Shown piece after piece: positions 33,917 to 42,555 of a stretch of 64,000 bases of DNA. The stretch is from an uncultured Candidatus Entotheonella sp. (lineage in GTDB: Bacteria; Tectomicrobia; Entotheonellia; Entotheonellales; Entotheonellaceae). Where the stretch lies: positions 3,023,489 to 3,087,488 of the forward strand of contig OY282375.1 of assembly GCA_958295825.1 (NCBI GenBank), read 5' to 3'. The position numbers and the translations under genes are program-made. The notes under the pieces were generated by a model. It was given only the letters and a program-made list of their open reading frames with translations, searched no databases and was not told the origin of the DNA. Position 1 is the stretch's first letter. The number at the start of each line of letters is the position of its first letter.

Positions 33917-34651
33917 ATGAGTCCCACCCTCAATAAGGACCACGTCAGCATCATTCTTGTGCGCCCACAAAGTCCGGGCAATATCGGGTCGGCGGCGCGC
34001 GTGATGCGCAATATGGGCTTTAGCCGCCTGGTGCTCGTGGCCCCCGAGCGATTTCCCCACCCGGAGGCGCGCATGATGGCCAGCGGCGCGCGCGAGTTGC
34101 TGGCGGCGGCGGCGGTTCATGACACCCTGGCCGCCGCCACCGCAACGTGTCATTGGCTGGCCGGCACGTCAGCACGTCAGCGCCAGCACCGCAATATGCC
34201 GCTGACGCCGCGACAACTCGGCGACAAATTGCCGGCGCTGTGCCAGCCGTATCGGGTTGGCCTGGTATTCGGCCCGGAGGACGCCGGCCTGACCACTGCA
34301 GAGCTCGACGCCTGTCATGATCTGGTAGCGATCCCCACCTCCGCCGAGGCGCCGTCGCTCAATTTGGCCCAAGCGGTGGCGGTCGTGTGCTACGAAATCT
34401 CGCAGCCCCGCCATACCGCCGCCGCGCCGCTCGCGCCGCCGCTCGCTTCCGTGTCGGAAAGCGAGGCGATGTACCAGCACCTCCGGCAGGCGTTTTCGAT
34501 ACGCGGCTTTCCCGGCGAACCGGCGGTGGAGCGCGCCCTCAGCGGTTTGCGGCGCATTTTCGAGCGCACCGGCCTCGAACGCCGCGACGTACGACTGCTG
34601 CGCGGTATTGCCCGGCAGATCGGTTGGGCGCTGCGCTATCCTCGACGTTGA
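33917..34651 (+). CDS. tRNA/rRNA 2'-O-methyltransferase, TrmJ/SpoU family
   Basis: A 244-residue SPOUT enzyme. The three knot motifs are SPGNIGSAARVMRNMGF (motif 1), GLVFGPEDAGLTTAELD (motif 2) and SLNLAQAVAVVCYE (motif 3). The C-terminal helical region, EAMYQHLRQAF and then RRIFERTGLERRDVRLLRGIARQI, matches TrmJ, which methylates position 32 of tRNAs. ATG 33917 has GGGGAG upstream, preferred over GTG 33899. It follows the sigma-54 activator after 48 bp. Its 3' end overlaps the convergent TldD-like gene by 16 bp. Confidence 0.88.
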   Translation: MSPTLNKDHVSIILVRPQSPGNIGSAARVMRNMGFSRLVLVAPERFPHPEARMMASGARELLAAAAVHDTLAAATATCHWLAGTSARQRQHRNMPLTPRQLGDKLPALCQPYRVGLVFGPEDAGLTTAELDACHDLVAIPTSAEAPSLNLAQAVAVVCYEISQPRHTAAAPLAPPLASVSESEAMYQHLRQAFSIRGFPGEPAVERALSGLRRIFERTGLERRDVRLLRGIARQIGWALRYPRR

Positions 34652-36093
34652 ACAAACGAAACGCGGTCGCACCGCAATTCGGGCGCCAGCACCACGGATT
34701 GGCCGTTGGTCAGCACGATCGGGCGCCGCAGGGTGGATAGGCCCGTCAGGCGTTGCAACACGTCGAGCACGTTGTCCTGAATATGCAGAACGCGAGGTAG
34801 TAGAGGTTGGGCGAACTTGCCTTCGTGGATGTGAAAGGATGGGCCGACGACCGTGCCGATGAAGTCACCGGGCGCCGCGCCGCGCCGGAATGTCGCAGCC
34901 CACAGGCCACCGATGTAAATGCCGTTCGTTATCGGCGCCATAAGCGCATCGCGCGGCACGGCTTCGTCGCTGGCGAAGGTGACGTTGGTGGGGAAAATGC
35001 CGGGGCGCATGGCAAAGCTTTCACCGTTCATGGCGTGCCGCATGCCGTTACGCGGCGACAGCGGCCCAAGTTTTGACGCCATGGCCTGGGCCTGGTAGGT
35101 ATCGGCCAGAAAGCTCTTCAAGCGGCCGTCGGCGATGAGCGTGGTGCTGCCGGTGGGCAAACCATCGCCGGTTATCAAGCGGCTGCCGATCAAGCCGGGA
35201 ATGCGTCCTTCATCGACGACGGTCAGAAAGGCGCTGGCGATCTGCTGGCCGAATCGTCCTTCAAACGGGCTGGTGCCGTTTGCCAGGGTGTCGAGGCTGA
35301 GGGCCGGCAGCAGCAGGTCCTGCCACAGGTCGGCAACGGCCCGAGGGCCGAAGACGACGGCGTACTCGCCAGCCGGCAAAGCCGTGCCGCCGCGTGCCCG
35401 CAGGGCCTCCGTAGCCGCTTCGACACCGGCGTCGTGCGGTGAAAAATCTTTGAGATGCGTGGCGCTATGGCTGCCGATGCCGCGGCTGTGCTGCGGGCCG
35501 AGATACCCATGCAGGGTGGCAAGCAGGGCAGTCGCCGTATCTTCGGCCAACAAACCGTGCGAATTGCCGACCACCAGCAATTCCGTACGACTGCGCACCT
35601 CGCCGCTGAGCCGGAACGGGGCCTCAACAGCCGTCTCCCTGAAGGTCGAAAGGGCGCCGTCCAGCGCCTCGCTGGCCAACTCCGCGACGGCATCGTCGGA
35701 CAGGCTCATGACTGCCGGGTCGTGCAGCATGGAGACAGTTGGGGTCGTTTCCGGTGGTTTCGGCAGGCTTGTAAAACCCGGATCGACAACGGCGCTCTGT
35801 TTGGCGATTTCCAACGCCAGGGCGATGCTGTCGCGCGAGAGGTCGTCGCGGTCGACGCCGAAGCCGATCTTACGGCCGGCGCCATCGGCCATGACCAGGA
35901 GGATGCTGAAACCGCAGGCCGTTTCGTCACGCAGGGATGGCCCGGCGTTTTCGGGCTGGGCGGTGTCGTGGCTCAACTCGGCAATTTGCTGTTCGCACCA
36001 GGAGGCACAGACCTCAGCCTCCAGCAACAACGGGTCCCCGGCAATCACGTCCAGTGCAAAGTTCACCACGTGCCGCAGCTCGTAAAGCTCCAT
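34636..36093 (-). CDS. TldD/PmbA-family metalloprotease-like protein
   Basis: A 485-residue protein of the TldD/PmbA type, proteases that act in antibiotic peptide maturation and antitoxin turnover. Visible landmarks are SHGLLAEDTATALLATLHGYLG and EALRARGGTALPAGEYAVVFGPRAVADLW. SPFEGRFGQQIASAFLTVVDEGRIPGLIGS follows, then the domain end TNGIYIGGLWAATFRRGAAPGDF. The classical HExxxH is not obvious in this copy, as in some TldE-like or degenerate members. ATG 36093 with GGAGGA is used; extending to 36183 would overlap the divergent gene start. No TldE partner is adjacent. Confidence 0.8.
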   Translation of the reverse strand: MELYELRHVVNFALDVIAGDPLLLEAEVCASWCEQQIAELSHDTAQPENAGPSLRDETACGFSILLVMADGAGRKIGFGVDRDDLSRDSIALALEIAKQSAVVDPGFTSLPKPPETTPTVSMLHDPAVMSLSDDAVAELASEALDGALSTFRETAVEAPFRLSGEVRSRTELLVVGNSHGLLAEDTATALLATLHGYLGPQHSRGIGSHSATHLKDFSPHDAGVEAATEALRARGGTALPAGEYAVVFGPRAVADLWQDLLLPALSLDTLANGTSPFEGRFGQQIASAFLTVVDEGRIPGLIGSRLITGDGLPTGSTTLIADGRLKSFLADTYQAQAMASKLGPLSPRNGMRHAMNGESFAMRPGIFPTNVTFASDEAVPRDALMAPITNGIYIGGLWAATFRRGAAPGDFIGTVVGPSFHIHEGKFAQPLLPRVLHIQDNVLDVLQRLTGLSTLRRPIVLTNGQSVVLAPELRCDRVSFVQRRG

Positions 36094-36181
36094 TCCGTCC
36101 TCCGCACGGAAAATTTTCGCGCCTGGGACATAACCGTAACCTACCGCCGTTATTGGCGCAAACGAACCCCCGAAAGCCGTC

Positions 36182-36493
36182 ATGAGGCATTTCTACGAAC
36201 AAGTATATGAACTGGTTCAGCAGGTGCCGCCGGGTAAGGTGGTGACATACGGGCAGGTGGCGGCGCTGCTCGGCAGTCCGCGGTCAGCGCGTGCGGTAGG
36301 CTATGCGCTGCGCTATCTGCCGCGCGGCACCGACGTGCCGTGGCAGCGCGTTATCAATCATCGGGGCGAGATCAGCCCGCGCTTCCCTGCCGAGAGTCCG
36401 CTCATCCAACGGCTGCTGCTGGAGTCGGAGGGCGTTGTCTTCGACGAGAACGATCAGGTTGATTTGAAGGTCTATCGTTGGCAGGGGGAATGA
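36182..36493 (+). CDS. Alkyltransferase-like (ATL) DNA-damage protein
   Basis: A 103-residue homologue of the C-terminal domain of O6-alkylguanine-DNA alkyltransferase. VPPGKVVTYGQVAALLGSPRSARAVGYALR is the DNA-binding helix-turn-helix with the arginine finger. The active-site PCHRV is replaced by PWQRVIN, with Trp54 in place of the acceptor Cys, so it cannot transfer alkyl groups. ATL proteins bind alkylated guanine and pass it to nucleotide excision repair. The ATG overlaps nothing and lies 88 bp from the divergent TldD-like start. Confidence 0.9.
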   Translation: MRHFYEQVYELVQQVPPGKVVTYGQVAALLGSPRSARAVGYALRYLPRGTDVPWQRVINHRGEISPRFPAESPLIQRLLLESEGVVFDENDQVDLKVYRWQGE

Positions 36494-36509
36494 ATCGCGC
36501 CACGAAACA

Positions 36510-36536
36510 GGCCGGGACAGCATCTCCGCCCCGGCC
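36510..36536. terminator. GC hairpin between convergent genes
   Basis: A 7-bp inverted repeat, GGCCGGG at 36510-36516 and CCCGGCC at 36530-36536, lies 17 bp after the ATL gene and 14 bp before the 3' end of the opposing gene. No T-tract on either strand, so termination is likely but weak. Confidence 0.4.
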
Positions 36537-36549
36537 CCGGGTGTTACGT

Positions 36550-37068
36550 TTACTTCAGCATGTCCTTGACGGCGTCGAGCCCCGCCTGGGCGCACTCTTC
36601 GTCTTGGTCGCCGGTGGCGCCGCTGACGCCAACCCCGCCGATGACCGTGCCGTCCGCAATGATCGGCAGCCCACCGGGAAATATGATCAGGCGATCCATG
36701 AACTGAATGCCGTGCACCTTGCCGGGCTCCCGGTTGACGATGCCGCCGATGGCCCGCGTCGGGAAGCCGAAGCGCGTCGCTGTCCACGCCTTGTTGATGG
36801 CGATTTCGATACTGCCTTTGAATGACGTGGGGTCGCGGCGGAAGTAAAACAATTCGCCGCCGTCGTCCACGATGGCGATGTTCAGGGCGCGCCAGCCCTC
36901 CTGTTTCTTCCCGTATTCGGCGCAGGTAATGGCGATGGTTTCAGCAAGTTCGGTCGTTAGAGCCGGCACCCGCGGCAAGCCGTCGCCGTGCGACATGGCG
37001 CTGACTGAGGTCACGCCAAGGCATAACACGAGACATCCAGCCAGGATAAACGCGTTGCGTCGTTTCAT
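36550..37068 (-). CDS. Secreted GlcG/HbpS-family protein
   Basis: A 172-residue protein. A signal peptide, MKRRNAFILAGCLVLCLGVTSVSA, is followed by a DUF336 domain: LTTELAETIAITCAEYGKK, LNIAIVDDGGELFYFRRD, AINKAWTATRFGFPT, GGLPIIADGTVIGGVGVSGATGDQDEECAQAGLD. Members include the heme-binding HbpS and GlcG of glycolate gene clusters. Export suggests a periplasmic small-molecule or heme sensor/chaperone role. ATG 37068 is fixed by AGGAG 7 nt upstream and the signal peptide; longer in-frame starts are ignored. No glycolate genes are nearby. Confidence 0.88.
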   Translation of the reverse strand: MKRRNAFILAGCLVLCLGVTSVSAMSHGDGLPRVPALTTELAETIAITCAEYGKKQEGWRALNIAIVDDGGELFYFRRDPTSFKGSIEIAINKAWTATRFGFPTRAIGGIVNREPGKVHGIQFMDRLIIFPGGLPIIADGTVIGGVGVSGATGDQDEECAQAGLDAVKDMLK

Positions 37069-37248
37069 GGAAGTTCTCCTTAAATTGCTGAGGGGCGTTT
37101 GGATGGGGAGCAGACGACTGGACAACCGCGCGCAACACGATAGCTGCGCATCCATGTCCGGCTTGCTCTTGTTACGGACTATAGACGATTCACATTAGGG
37201 AATCATTACGAAACATTGTGAAACAGATCAATCAGTGCCGCTGCGAGG

Positions 37249-38328
37249 TTAGTCGTCGAACAGCGACAACTGCCCTCCCTCTACGGGGCGGCGGAAGGCG
37301 ATTGTCGAAAGCATCGGGGGCTTGTTGACCAAACCCGCCTTGCGGCAGGCCAGTGCGAACATGGCGGCGATTTGCTCGGCGTATCGCCCCTCGCCGCGCA
37401 TGCGTTTGCCAAAGCGGCTGTCGTTCAGCTTGCCGTCGCGCAGGCTGCGCAAGCGGTTGAGGATTTTGGCCTTTTTGTTCGGCGCGTGCTGGTCCAGCCA
37501 GCGCTCGAAAAGCAGTTCTACCCCGTGCGGCAGCCGCAGCGTGGTGTAGCCGGCGAACTGCGCGCCGGCTTGCTTGCCGGCCTCGATGATGGCAGGCAAC
37601 TCGTGCTCATTCAGTCCCGGGATGACCGGCGCCACCATCATGCCGACCGGCACGCCCACCTGCGACAACGCTTCAATGGCTGCCAGACGTTGCCGGGGGT
37701 GCGAGGCCCTGGGTTCGAGCACACGGCTGAGCCTGCCGTCCAGGCTGGTGACGGACAGCGCCACCGACGCCGCTTGGTACCGCGCCAATTCACCCAACAC
37801 GTCAATATCCCGGGTCACGAGATGGTTCTTGGTGATGATGGCCACCGGGTTGCGGAATTCAGCCAGTACCTCCAGGCAGGCCCGCGTCAGCCGCAGGCGG
37901 CGTTCGATGGGCTGATAGGGGTCGGTGACACCACTCAGGACCACCACCTGCGGTTGCCAGCGGCGTGACGACAGTTCGCGTCGCAGGAGCGTCGCGGCTT
38001 CGGGCTTGACCAGAATTTTAGTCTCGAAGTCGAGACCGGCGGAAAACCCGAGGTATTCGTGGGTCGGCCTGGCATAGCAGTAGATGCAGCCGTGTTCGCA
38101 GCCGCGATACACGTTGATGCTAGCGTCAAAGCCGATGTCCGGGCTGTTGTTGTAGGCCAGGATTGACTGTGACGTGTCGCGGAGGAGTTCCGTCGTAAAG
38201 ACGGTGTCTTGCGGCGCCTCATTGTCGGGATCCGGGGCATAGAACAGCGGCTCGAAACGGTTACGGGGGTTCGAGGCGGCGCCGCGTCCACGAACGGCCG
38301 GCTGCGGCTCTCTTGCGTCAGGTTCCAT
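37249..38328 (-). CDS. PA0069-type radical SAM protein
   Basis: A 359-residue radical SAM protein related to spore photoproduct lyase. RGRGAASNPRNRFEP at the N-terminus is diagnostic of the PA0069 group. The cluster motif is GCEHGCIYCYARP, and the barrel holds VVVLSGVTDPYQPIERRLRLTRACLE and ALSVTSLDGRLSRVLEPR. Reaction unknown; a role in DNA lesion repair is often assumed from the family. ATG 38328 with GGGAGGGA is preferred over 38373. It is the last chromosome-like gene before the plasmid-like region. Confidence 0.88.
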   Translation of the reverse strand: MEPDAREPQPAVRGRGAASNPRNRFEPLFYAPDPDNEAPQDTVFTTELLRDTSQSILAYNNSPDIGFDASINVYRGCEHGCIYCYARPTHEYLGFSAGLDFETKILVKPEAATLLRRELSSRRWQPQVVVLSGVTDPYQPIERRLRLTRACLEVLAEFRNPVAIITKNHLVTRDIDVLGELARYQAASVALSVTSLDGRLSRVLEPRASHPRQRLAAIEALSQVGVPVGMMVAPVIPGLNEHELPAIIEAGKQAGAQFAGYTTLRLPHGVELLFERWLDQHAPNKKAKILNRLRSLRDGKLNDSRFGKRMRGEGRYAEQIAAMFALACRKAGLVNKPPMLSTIAFRRPVEGGQLSLFDD

Positions 38329-38847
38329 GTCTATCCCTCCCGTGTAAATGAACGGACTCGGGTCTGACGGCACGGATTCTTAAGTGGTCAATATAAGGCA
38401 CAAATGAGCAGTTATCAACAATCCATCAGGAAATCAACCCAACCCTTTGCAGCAACCGTCTGTGTTAAGCTATCGTCCATCCGTTGACAACGCATCATGC
38501 TCCGGGGCTGTCTCAACCGCCTCTAGCTGTTTCGCAAACCCTCCGGTACTCACCCCCAATCTTTCGCATCATGTCGAGCGAAGTTTGATAACAAAAGATA
38601 TTCCCTCCCCCCGGATCTTCTCCTAGATTCAGCTTATTTCCTGCAATTCTCACATTTTTCAGGGCAGTGCCGTGTCTTCGCGGAGATGTCTGACCTTATT
38701 TCACGGACAATTTGGCGGACAGTCTCGCCTCGCCAAGGAAGGAGGTGTGAAGCGAGGCAGGCAATGAGGAGCACAAACAGAACTGCCCCCATTCGTTGCG
38801 GAATGGGGGCAGCGAATCCAACTCCAAATCAGCGGAGAAATTTTACC
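38329..38847. other. Boundary region upstream of the replication gene
   Basis: About 520 bp without a supported gene, AT-richer than the sequence to its left. It contains the perfect hairpin at 38783-38812 (separate entry). An open frame from 38686 is in frame with the rep gene but lacks a convincing start. The left edge of the inserted plasmid-like region probably lies here; I could not find an attachment-site duplication. Confidence 0.5.
38783..38812. promoter_or_regulatory. Perfect 12-bp hairpin in the rep leader
   Basis: CTGCCCCCATTC at 38783-38794 and its exact complement at 38801-38812 flank a 6-nt loop, 36 nt before the rep start codon. On the minus strand a short T-rich run follows, so it could end a counter-transcript. 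On the plus strand it sits in the rep leader where copy-control structures occur. Confidence 0.55.
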
Positions 38848-40785
38848 ATGCAGGATCAGGAGAATCCACACCAAATTTCCACAGGACCGCAGATGTTCAA
38901 GGACACCCTCTACGGCGAGGCCGAGACCGGCTGGCTCACCATCTTCTATACCCCAAGCCAACACACCGTCTGGTTTCCCATCACCGCGACAGTCCCCGAT
39001 CTCGACCTGGAGCAGAATTGTCATCTCGGCCTCGGTATCCGCCGACAGCGCCCCGACAACGACCGCTCACGCGGCAAGACCGACGACGTCATCGGCGTTC
39101 CCGGGCTCTGGCTCGACCTCAACTATGAGAGCCCCTGCCCCCACAAGATGAATCAGCCTCTGCCGCCGACCGAAGACGCGGCACTGTCCTTGCTCGACGC
39201 CGCGCCCCACAAGCCTTCGCTCATCGTGAATGCCAGGGACGCGCTCCAGGTCTACTGGCTGTTCAAGGACATTGCTTACTTCGAAACGAAGACCGACCGG
39301 GACGCCTTCGTGCGACTGTGCCACGGCTGGCAGCAGTTCTTCCAGCAGGCCGCCCGCAACCGCGGCTGGTGCATCGACAGCACCGCCGACCTCACCCACG
39401 TCATGCCTATCCCCGGCACCCGAAATCTCAAGACCGGCGAAAGCGAGGGGCGGGAACTCACGGTCCGGGAGGCCAACGACTGCGGCTACGATCCCTCCGA
39501 CTTCAGCGAATTTGCAGAGCCCGACACGTCCCTATCGCCTGTGGCACCGCGGGTTTCTCCGCCGTTAAACGGCCACCTGGAGCTGCACCGCCTGCATGTT
39601 TCACCTTACGTCAAGCATCTCATCCAATCCGGTGACACCATTGGGGAGTACGCATCCCGCTCCGAGGCGCTGTTCGCCATCTTGCTGGCTCTGCTTGGCG
39701 CCGGCTACGACGATAGTGACATCACCCGCCTGTGCCTTCTGGAGACACACGGCATTTCGAAACTGCCGAGAGAGAAAGGCTCGGCGTGGCTGGAGCAGGA
39801 ACTGAAGCGGGCGCGCCGTAAGGCGATCAGCCTGACCCGGCAGGCCGAGGGCGAACCCGAAGACTCAGACGACTTGATGACGGACACCGTCCGGCACTCC
39901 AGACCCATCGTTGAGGGCCTGCTGCATGAGGGCATGCTGCTGTTCGGCGGCAAGGCCAAGCGCGGCAAGTCCTGGCTGATGCTCGATTTGGCCCTGTCGG
40001 TTGCCACCGGCAATCCGGTCTGGGGGCATTTTGCCGTTGCGGAGCCGCAGCCAGTACTTTTCATAGCCCTGGAAGACGGCAGAGGCCGCATCCAGCAGCG
40101 ACTGCAGGACATCCGGCCCGGCGTCAGGGCCAACGGCTACCTGCACCTCCTCTACAACTTTCCCTTGCTCAACAACGGGGGCCTGGAGAAATTACAGGGC
40201 TACATCGAGAGCGGCCGTTACCGCCTCATCGTCATCGACGTGCTGGCCAGGATCGAGCCTGCTGCCAGACGAGGCAGCGAGAACACCTACCTCGACATCT
40301 ACAACATGTTCGCGCCGCTCCAGGACCTTCACCGTCGGCATCCCCTGTGCCTGGCCATGATCACGCACCTGCGCAAGGCTCAGGCCGACGACATCTTCGA
40401 CACCCTGCACGGCTCGGTGGGGTACCAGGGCGTGCAGGATACCCTGTGGGTGCTGGAGCGACCGCCCCAGGACGCGGTCGGGGTCCTGCACACACGTCCA
40501 AACGATGGTGCCGAGCAGGTCTTGCACGTGTCGTTCGTCGATGGACATTGGGAATTTCTGGGGCATGGCGCCGACATGAAACTCTCTCAGGACCGCCAAG
40601 ACATCCTCGATCTCTTGAAGGAATACGAGCGAGACCTGAGCATTGACGAAATGCTCAAACATCTGTCGCGGCCCCGTGACCGCTATCAGGCCCTGAAAAA
40701 GACGGTGTACCGCATGTTGGAAGACGATCAGATCGTACGGACCCGACGCGGGCGATATGCGCCTGCTCGGAGCACTTTGGCGTAG
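38848..40785 (+). CDS. Plasmid replication protein: primase domain fused to RepA-type helicase
   Basis: A 645-residue protein. Residues about 70-230 look like a RepB-type primase: VIGVPGLWLDLNY, PSLIVNARDALQVYWLFKD, STADLTHVMPIPGTRNLKTG. A helical spacer is followed by a RecA-fold hexameric helicase/ATPase (residues about 360-590) with Walker A LLFGGKAKRGKSW, Walker B RLIVIDVLARIEP and THLRKA as sensor, as in RSF1010 RepA. The C-terminal winged-helix-like region, ILDLLKEYERDLSIDEML, may bind the origin. ATG 38848 with CGGAGA is chosen over 38686. RSF1010 encodes primase and helicase separately; here they are fused. GGGAC repeats follow immediately. Confidence 0.8.
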   Translation: MQDQENPHQISTGPQMFKDTLYGEAETGWLTIFYTPSQHTVWFPITATVPDLDLEQNCHLGLGIRRQRPDNDRSRGKTDDVIGVPGLWLDLNYESPCPHKMNQPLPPTEDAALSLLDAAPHKPSLIVNARDALQVYWLFKDIAYFETKTDRDAFVRLCHGWQQFFQQAARNRGWCIDSTADLTHVMPIPGTRNLKTGESEGRELTVREANDCGYDPSDFSEFAEPDTSLSPVAPRVSPPLNGHLELHRLHVSPYVKHLIQSGDTIGEYASRSEALFAILLALLGAGYDDSDITRLCLLETHGISKLPREKGSAWLEQELKRARRKAISLTRQAEGEPEDSDDLMTDTVRHSRPIVEGLLHEGMLLFGGKAKRGKSWLMLDLALSVATGNPVWGHFAVAEPQPVLFIALEDGRGRIQQRLQDIRPGVRANGYLHLLYNFPLLNNGGLEKLQGYIESGRYRLIVIDVLARIEPAARRGSENTYLDIYNMFAPLQDLHRRHPLCLAMITHLRKAQADDIFDTLHGSVGYQGVQDTLWVLERPPQDAVGVLHTRPNDGAEQVLHVSFVDGHWEFLGHGADMKLSQDRQDILDLLKEYERDLSIDEMLKHLSRPRDRYQALKKTVYRMLEDDQIVRTRRGRYAPARSTLA

Positions 40786-40792
40786 AGAAAAG

Positions 40793-41021
40793 GGAGCAAA
40801 GGGAACAAAGGGACATTTAAAATGTCCCCTTTTTGGCTCCTCAACCGATTGAAAAATAAGAGGTTAAAAGAAAAGGGACGAAAGGGACACCAAAAAACGC
40901 GCAAAATGCGTGAAATTTGCTGTCCCTTTCGTCCCTTTTGCGTCCCATGCCCGTAACCATTTGATTTTACAAGCATTTCTTCCGACAAAAAGGGGACACT
41001 TGCTTGGGGACAAAGGGACAG
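40793..41021. repeat. GGGAC iteron-like repeat cluster with 19-bp inverted repeat
   Basis: Ten copies of GGGAC or its complement lie in about 210 bp, at 40810, 40824, 40875, 40884, 40922, 40931, 40942, 40993, 41007 and 41015. AAAAGGGACGAAAGGGACA at 40871-40889 has a perfect inverted partner at 40921-40939. A smaller palindrome at 40809-40829 resembles a terminator with a T-run. The location directly after rep suggests Rep binding or origin function. Confidence 0.6.
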
Positions 41022-41351
41022 ATGAGACCCGGAAAGGTACTCGCCAACATGAGACAACACCCTGACTCTGGATTCCGCGACGCCTCGATTTCTGACGAGG
41101 AAAGGGAAATGCGCCAGCACGTCCTGGAAATACTTCAGGAGGCCGACACGCCTGACGGCTCGCTGCACGTCGACGAGATTTACGAACGACTCCTCTATCG
41201 GACGACGAAACAAGAGATCGACGCCATGATCCGGGACGGGCTGATGGTGCACTTTGAATGTTGTGGAGGCTATGCCCTTTCGAGCATGGTCCGCGACGGG
41301 AAGGTCGTGAGCTTTGATTGCGGATGCAATGCCCTTGACAGGGAGAAATAA
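41022..41351 (+). CDS. Hypothetical plasmid protein, 109 aa
   Basis: A soluble 109-residue protein starting MRPGKVLANMRQHPDSGFRD. A central helix-turn-helix-like stretch, MRQHVLEILQEADTPDGSLHVDEIYERLLYRTTKQEIDAMIRDGL, looks like a winged-helix DNA-binding domain. The end is Cys-containing (FECCGG and FDCGCNA). Function unknown; position after the iterons suggests a copy-number or replication regulator. GGGACAG precedes ATG 41022. It ends 10 bp before the next gene. Confidence 0.55.
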   Translation: MRPGKVLANMRQHPDSGFRDASISDEEREMRQHVLEILQEADTPDGSLHVDEIYERLLYRTTKQEIDAMIRDGLMVHFECCGGYALSSMVRDGKVVSFDCGCNALDREK

Positions 41352-41361
41352 GGCCAGGACC

Positions 41362-41682
41362 GTGAAAGAGCCCCAGCAGTTGACGCTGTGGCCGGACGAT
41401 GCGCTGCCAGGACAACTGCCTCTATTCAACCGCAAGGCCGCGGTCGGCCTCATATCGGAAGAGGCCTCCCGGTACTGTGAACGGTGCGAGGCTGTTGTGG
41501 TGCGGCACTTCCCAGGCGACTTGTGCTTTCACTGCGAAACCGTCCTGGCCGCATTCCTGGAAAGCCGCAAGACCCTCCCAATGAGCAACTCCCCTGCCGC
41601 TGAACCGATATGGGAACCCGACGAGTGGTTCGGCAAACGCCCACCGATGGACCTCACCCCCGCCGCTAGCGCCTACCTCTGA
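41362..41682 (+). CDS. Hypothetical protein with a zinc-ribbon-like motif, 106 aa
   Basis: GTG 41362 opens MKEPQQLTLWPDDALPGQLPLF. A four-cysteine motif YCERCEAVVVRHFPGDLCFHC (residues about 37-57) should bind zinc. The Pro-rich C-terminus ends DLTPAASAYL. Similar small zinc-ribbon proteins accompany plasmid replication regions, but I cannot name the family. GTG is preferred because the upstream in-frame ATG lies inside the previous gene. It is co-directional with rep and the following traT relic. Confidence 0.55.
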   Translation: MKEPQQLTLWPDDALPGQLPLFNRKAAVGLISEEASRYCERCEAVVVRHFPGDLCFHCETVLAAFLESRKTLPMSNSPAAEPIWEPDEWFGKRPPMDLTPAASAYL

Positions 41683-41770
41683 ACAACACATTCCCACAAT
41701 TGAGGACGCAAGACCCTGGCGATTTCGAATGACGCCGAAGCTGTCAACCTTTACGCAGAGGACACGAACA

Positions 41771-42540
41771 ATGAAAGGCAACACGACCCGAAACGTCGCC
41801 GTTTCCCTGATTCTCGCAGCCCTTATTACCGTCCTGACAGGCTGCGCGGCCGTGCACACCAGCATTGCCAAGCGCAACCTGGACGTCCAGACGAGAATGT
41901 CCGACGCAATCTTTCTCGATCCGGTAAGCCTGGACAAGCGCACGGTTTTCATGCAGGTACGCAACACCTCGGACAAGCCCAACTTCAACCTCGAAGGCCC
42001 GATCAGGAACGCCATCAGCGCCAAGGGCTACCGAGTCCTTGATGATCCCGATACGGCGCACTTCACAAGCTGCAAGCACAAATCCTGAGTGTTTCCAAGG
42101 CAAGCGTGACGGCAGCCCAGTCGGCCTTGCAAGGCGGCTACGGCGCGCCGCTCACCGGCATCCTGGCCGGCGCCACGGCCGGCGTGGCCACCGGCGGCAG
42201 CACCCAGAACATGGCCGTCGCCGGGGTCGCCGGGGCCATTGTCGGCGGCGTTGCCGAGACGGTTGTCAACGCCATGGTGCAAGATGTCTACTTCGTCGCC
42301 ATTATCGGCGTGCAGCTGTCGCAAAAGGCCCGTGCAGGCATCACCGGCCAGCGCGACCTCGAAGTTGACGCCAGCCAAGGCATCGGCGGCTCGGAAACCA
42401 CGACGTTTTCTGAAGTCACCGACGAAAAGCGCTACCGTACCCGGGTAATGAGCACCGCCAACAAGGTCAACCTGAAGTACTAGGAAGCGGTACCGGAACT
42501 CAATGCCGGTCTGACGCGTGTTCTCGCCGGACTGTTTTAG
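41771..42540 (+). pseudogene. traT: TraT surface-exclusion lipoprotein gene, frameshifted
   Basis: ATG 41771 opens a lipoprotein signal peptide ending LTGCAAVHTSIAKRNLDVQTRMSD, followed by FLDPVSLDKRTVFMQVRNTSDKPNF, which is TraT. A one-base frameshift near 42061-42067 moves the protein to the frame reading KLQAQILSVSKASV. That frame continues through AGATAGVATGG, VQDVYFVAII and STANKVNLKY. A TAG at 42481-42483 then interrupts the usual tail, which reads on to 42540. TraT blocks redundant conjugation and complement. Both lesions could be decay or assembly errors. Confidence 0.8.
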
Positions 42541-42555
42541 GCAGGATGGCTGACA

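Noticed and set aside
34636-36093. Calling the TldD-like gene an active HExxxH metalloprotease
   Set aside because: I could not find an HExxxH motif in its N-terminal half, so only the family and not the activity is claimed.
38686-38847. N-terminal extension of the rep protein by 54 residues
   Set aside because: The extension spans the leader hairpin and is not protein-like; ATG 38848 has a proper ribosome site.
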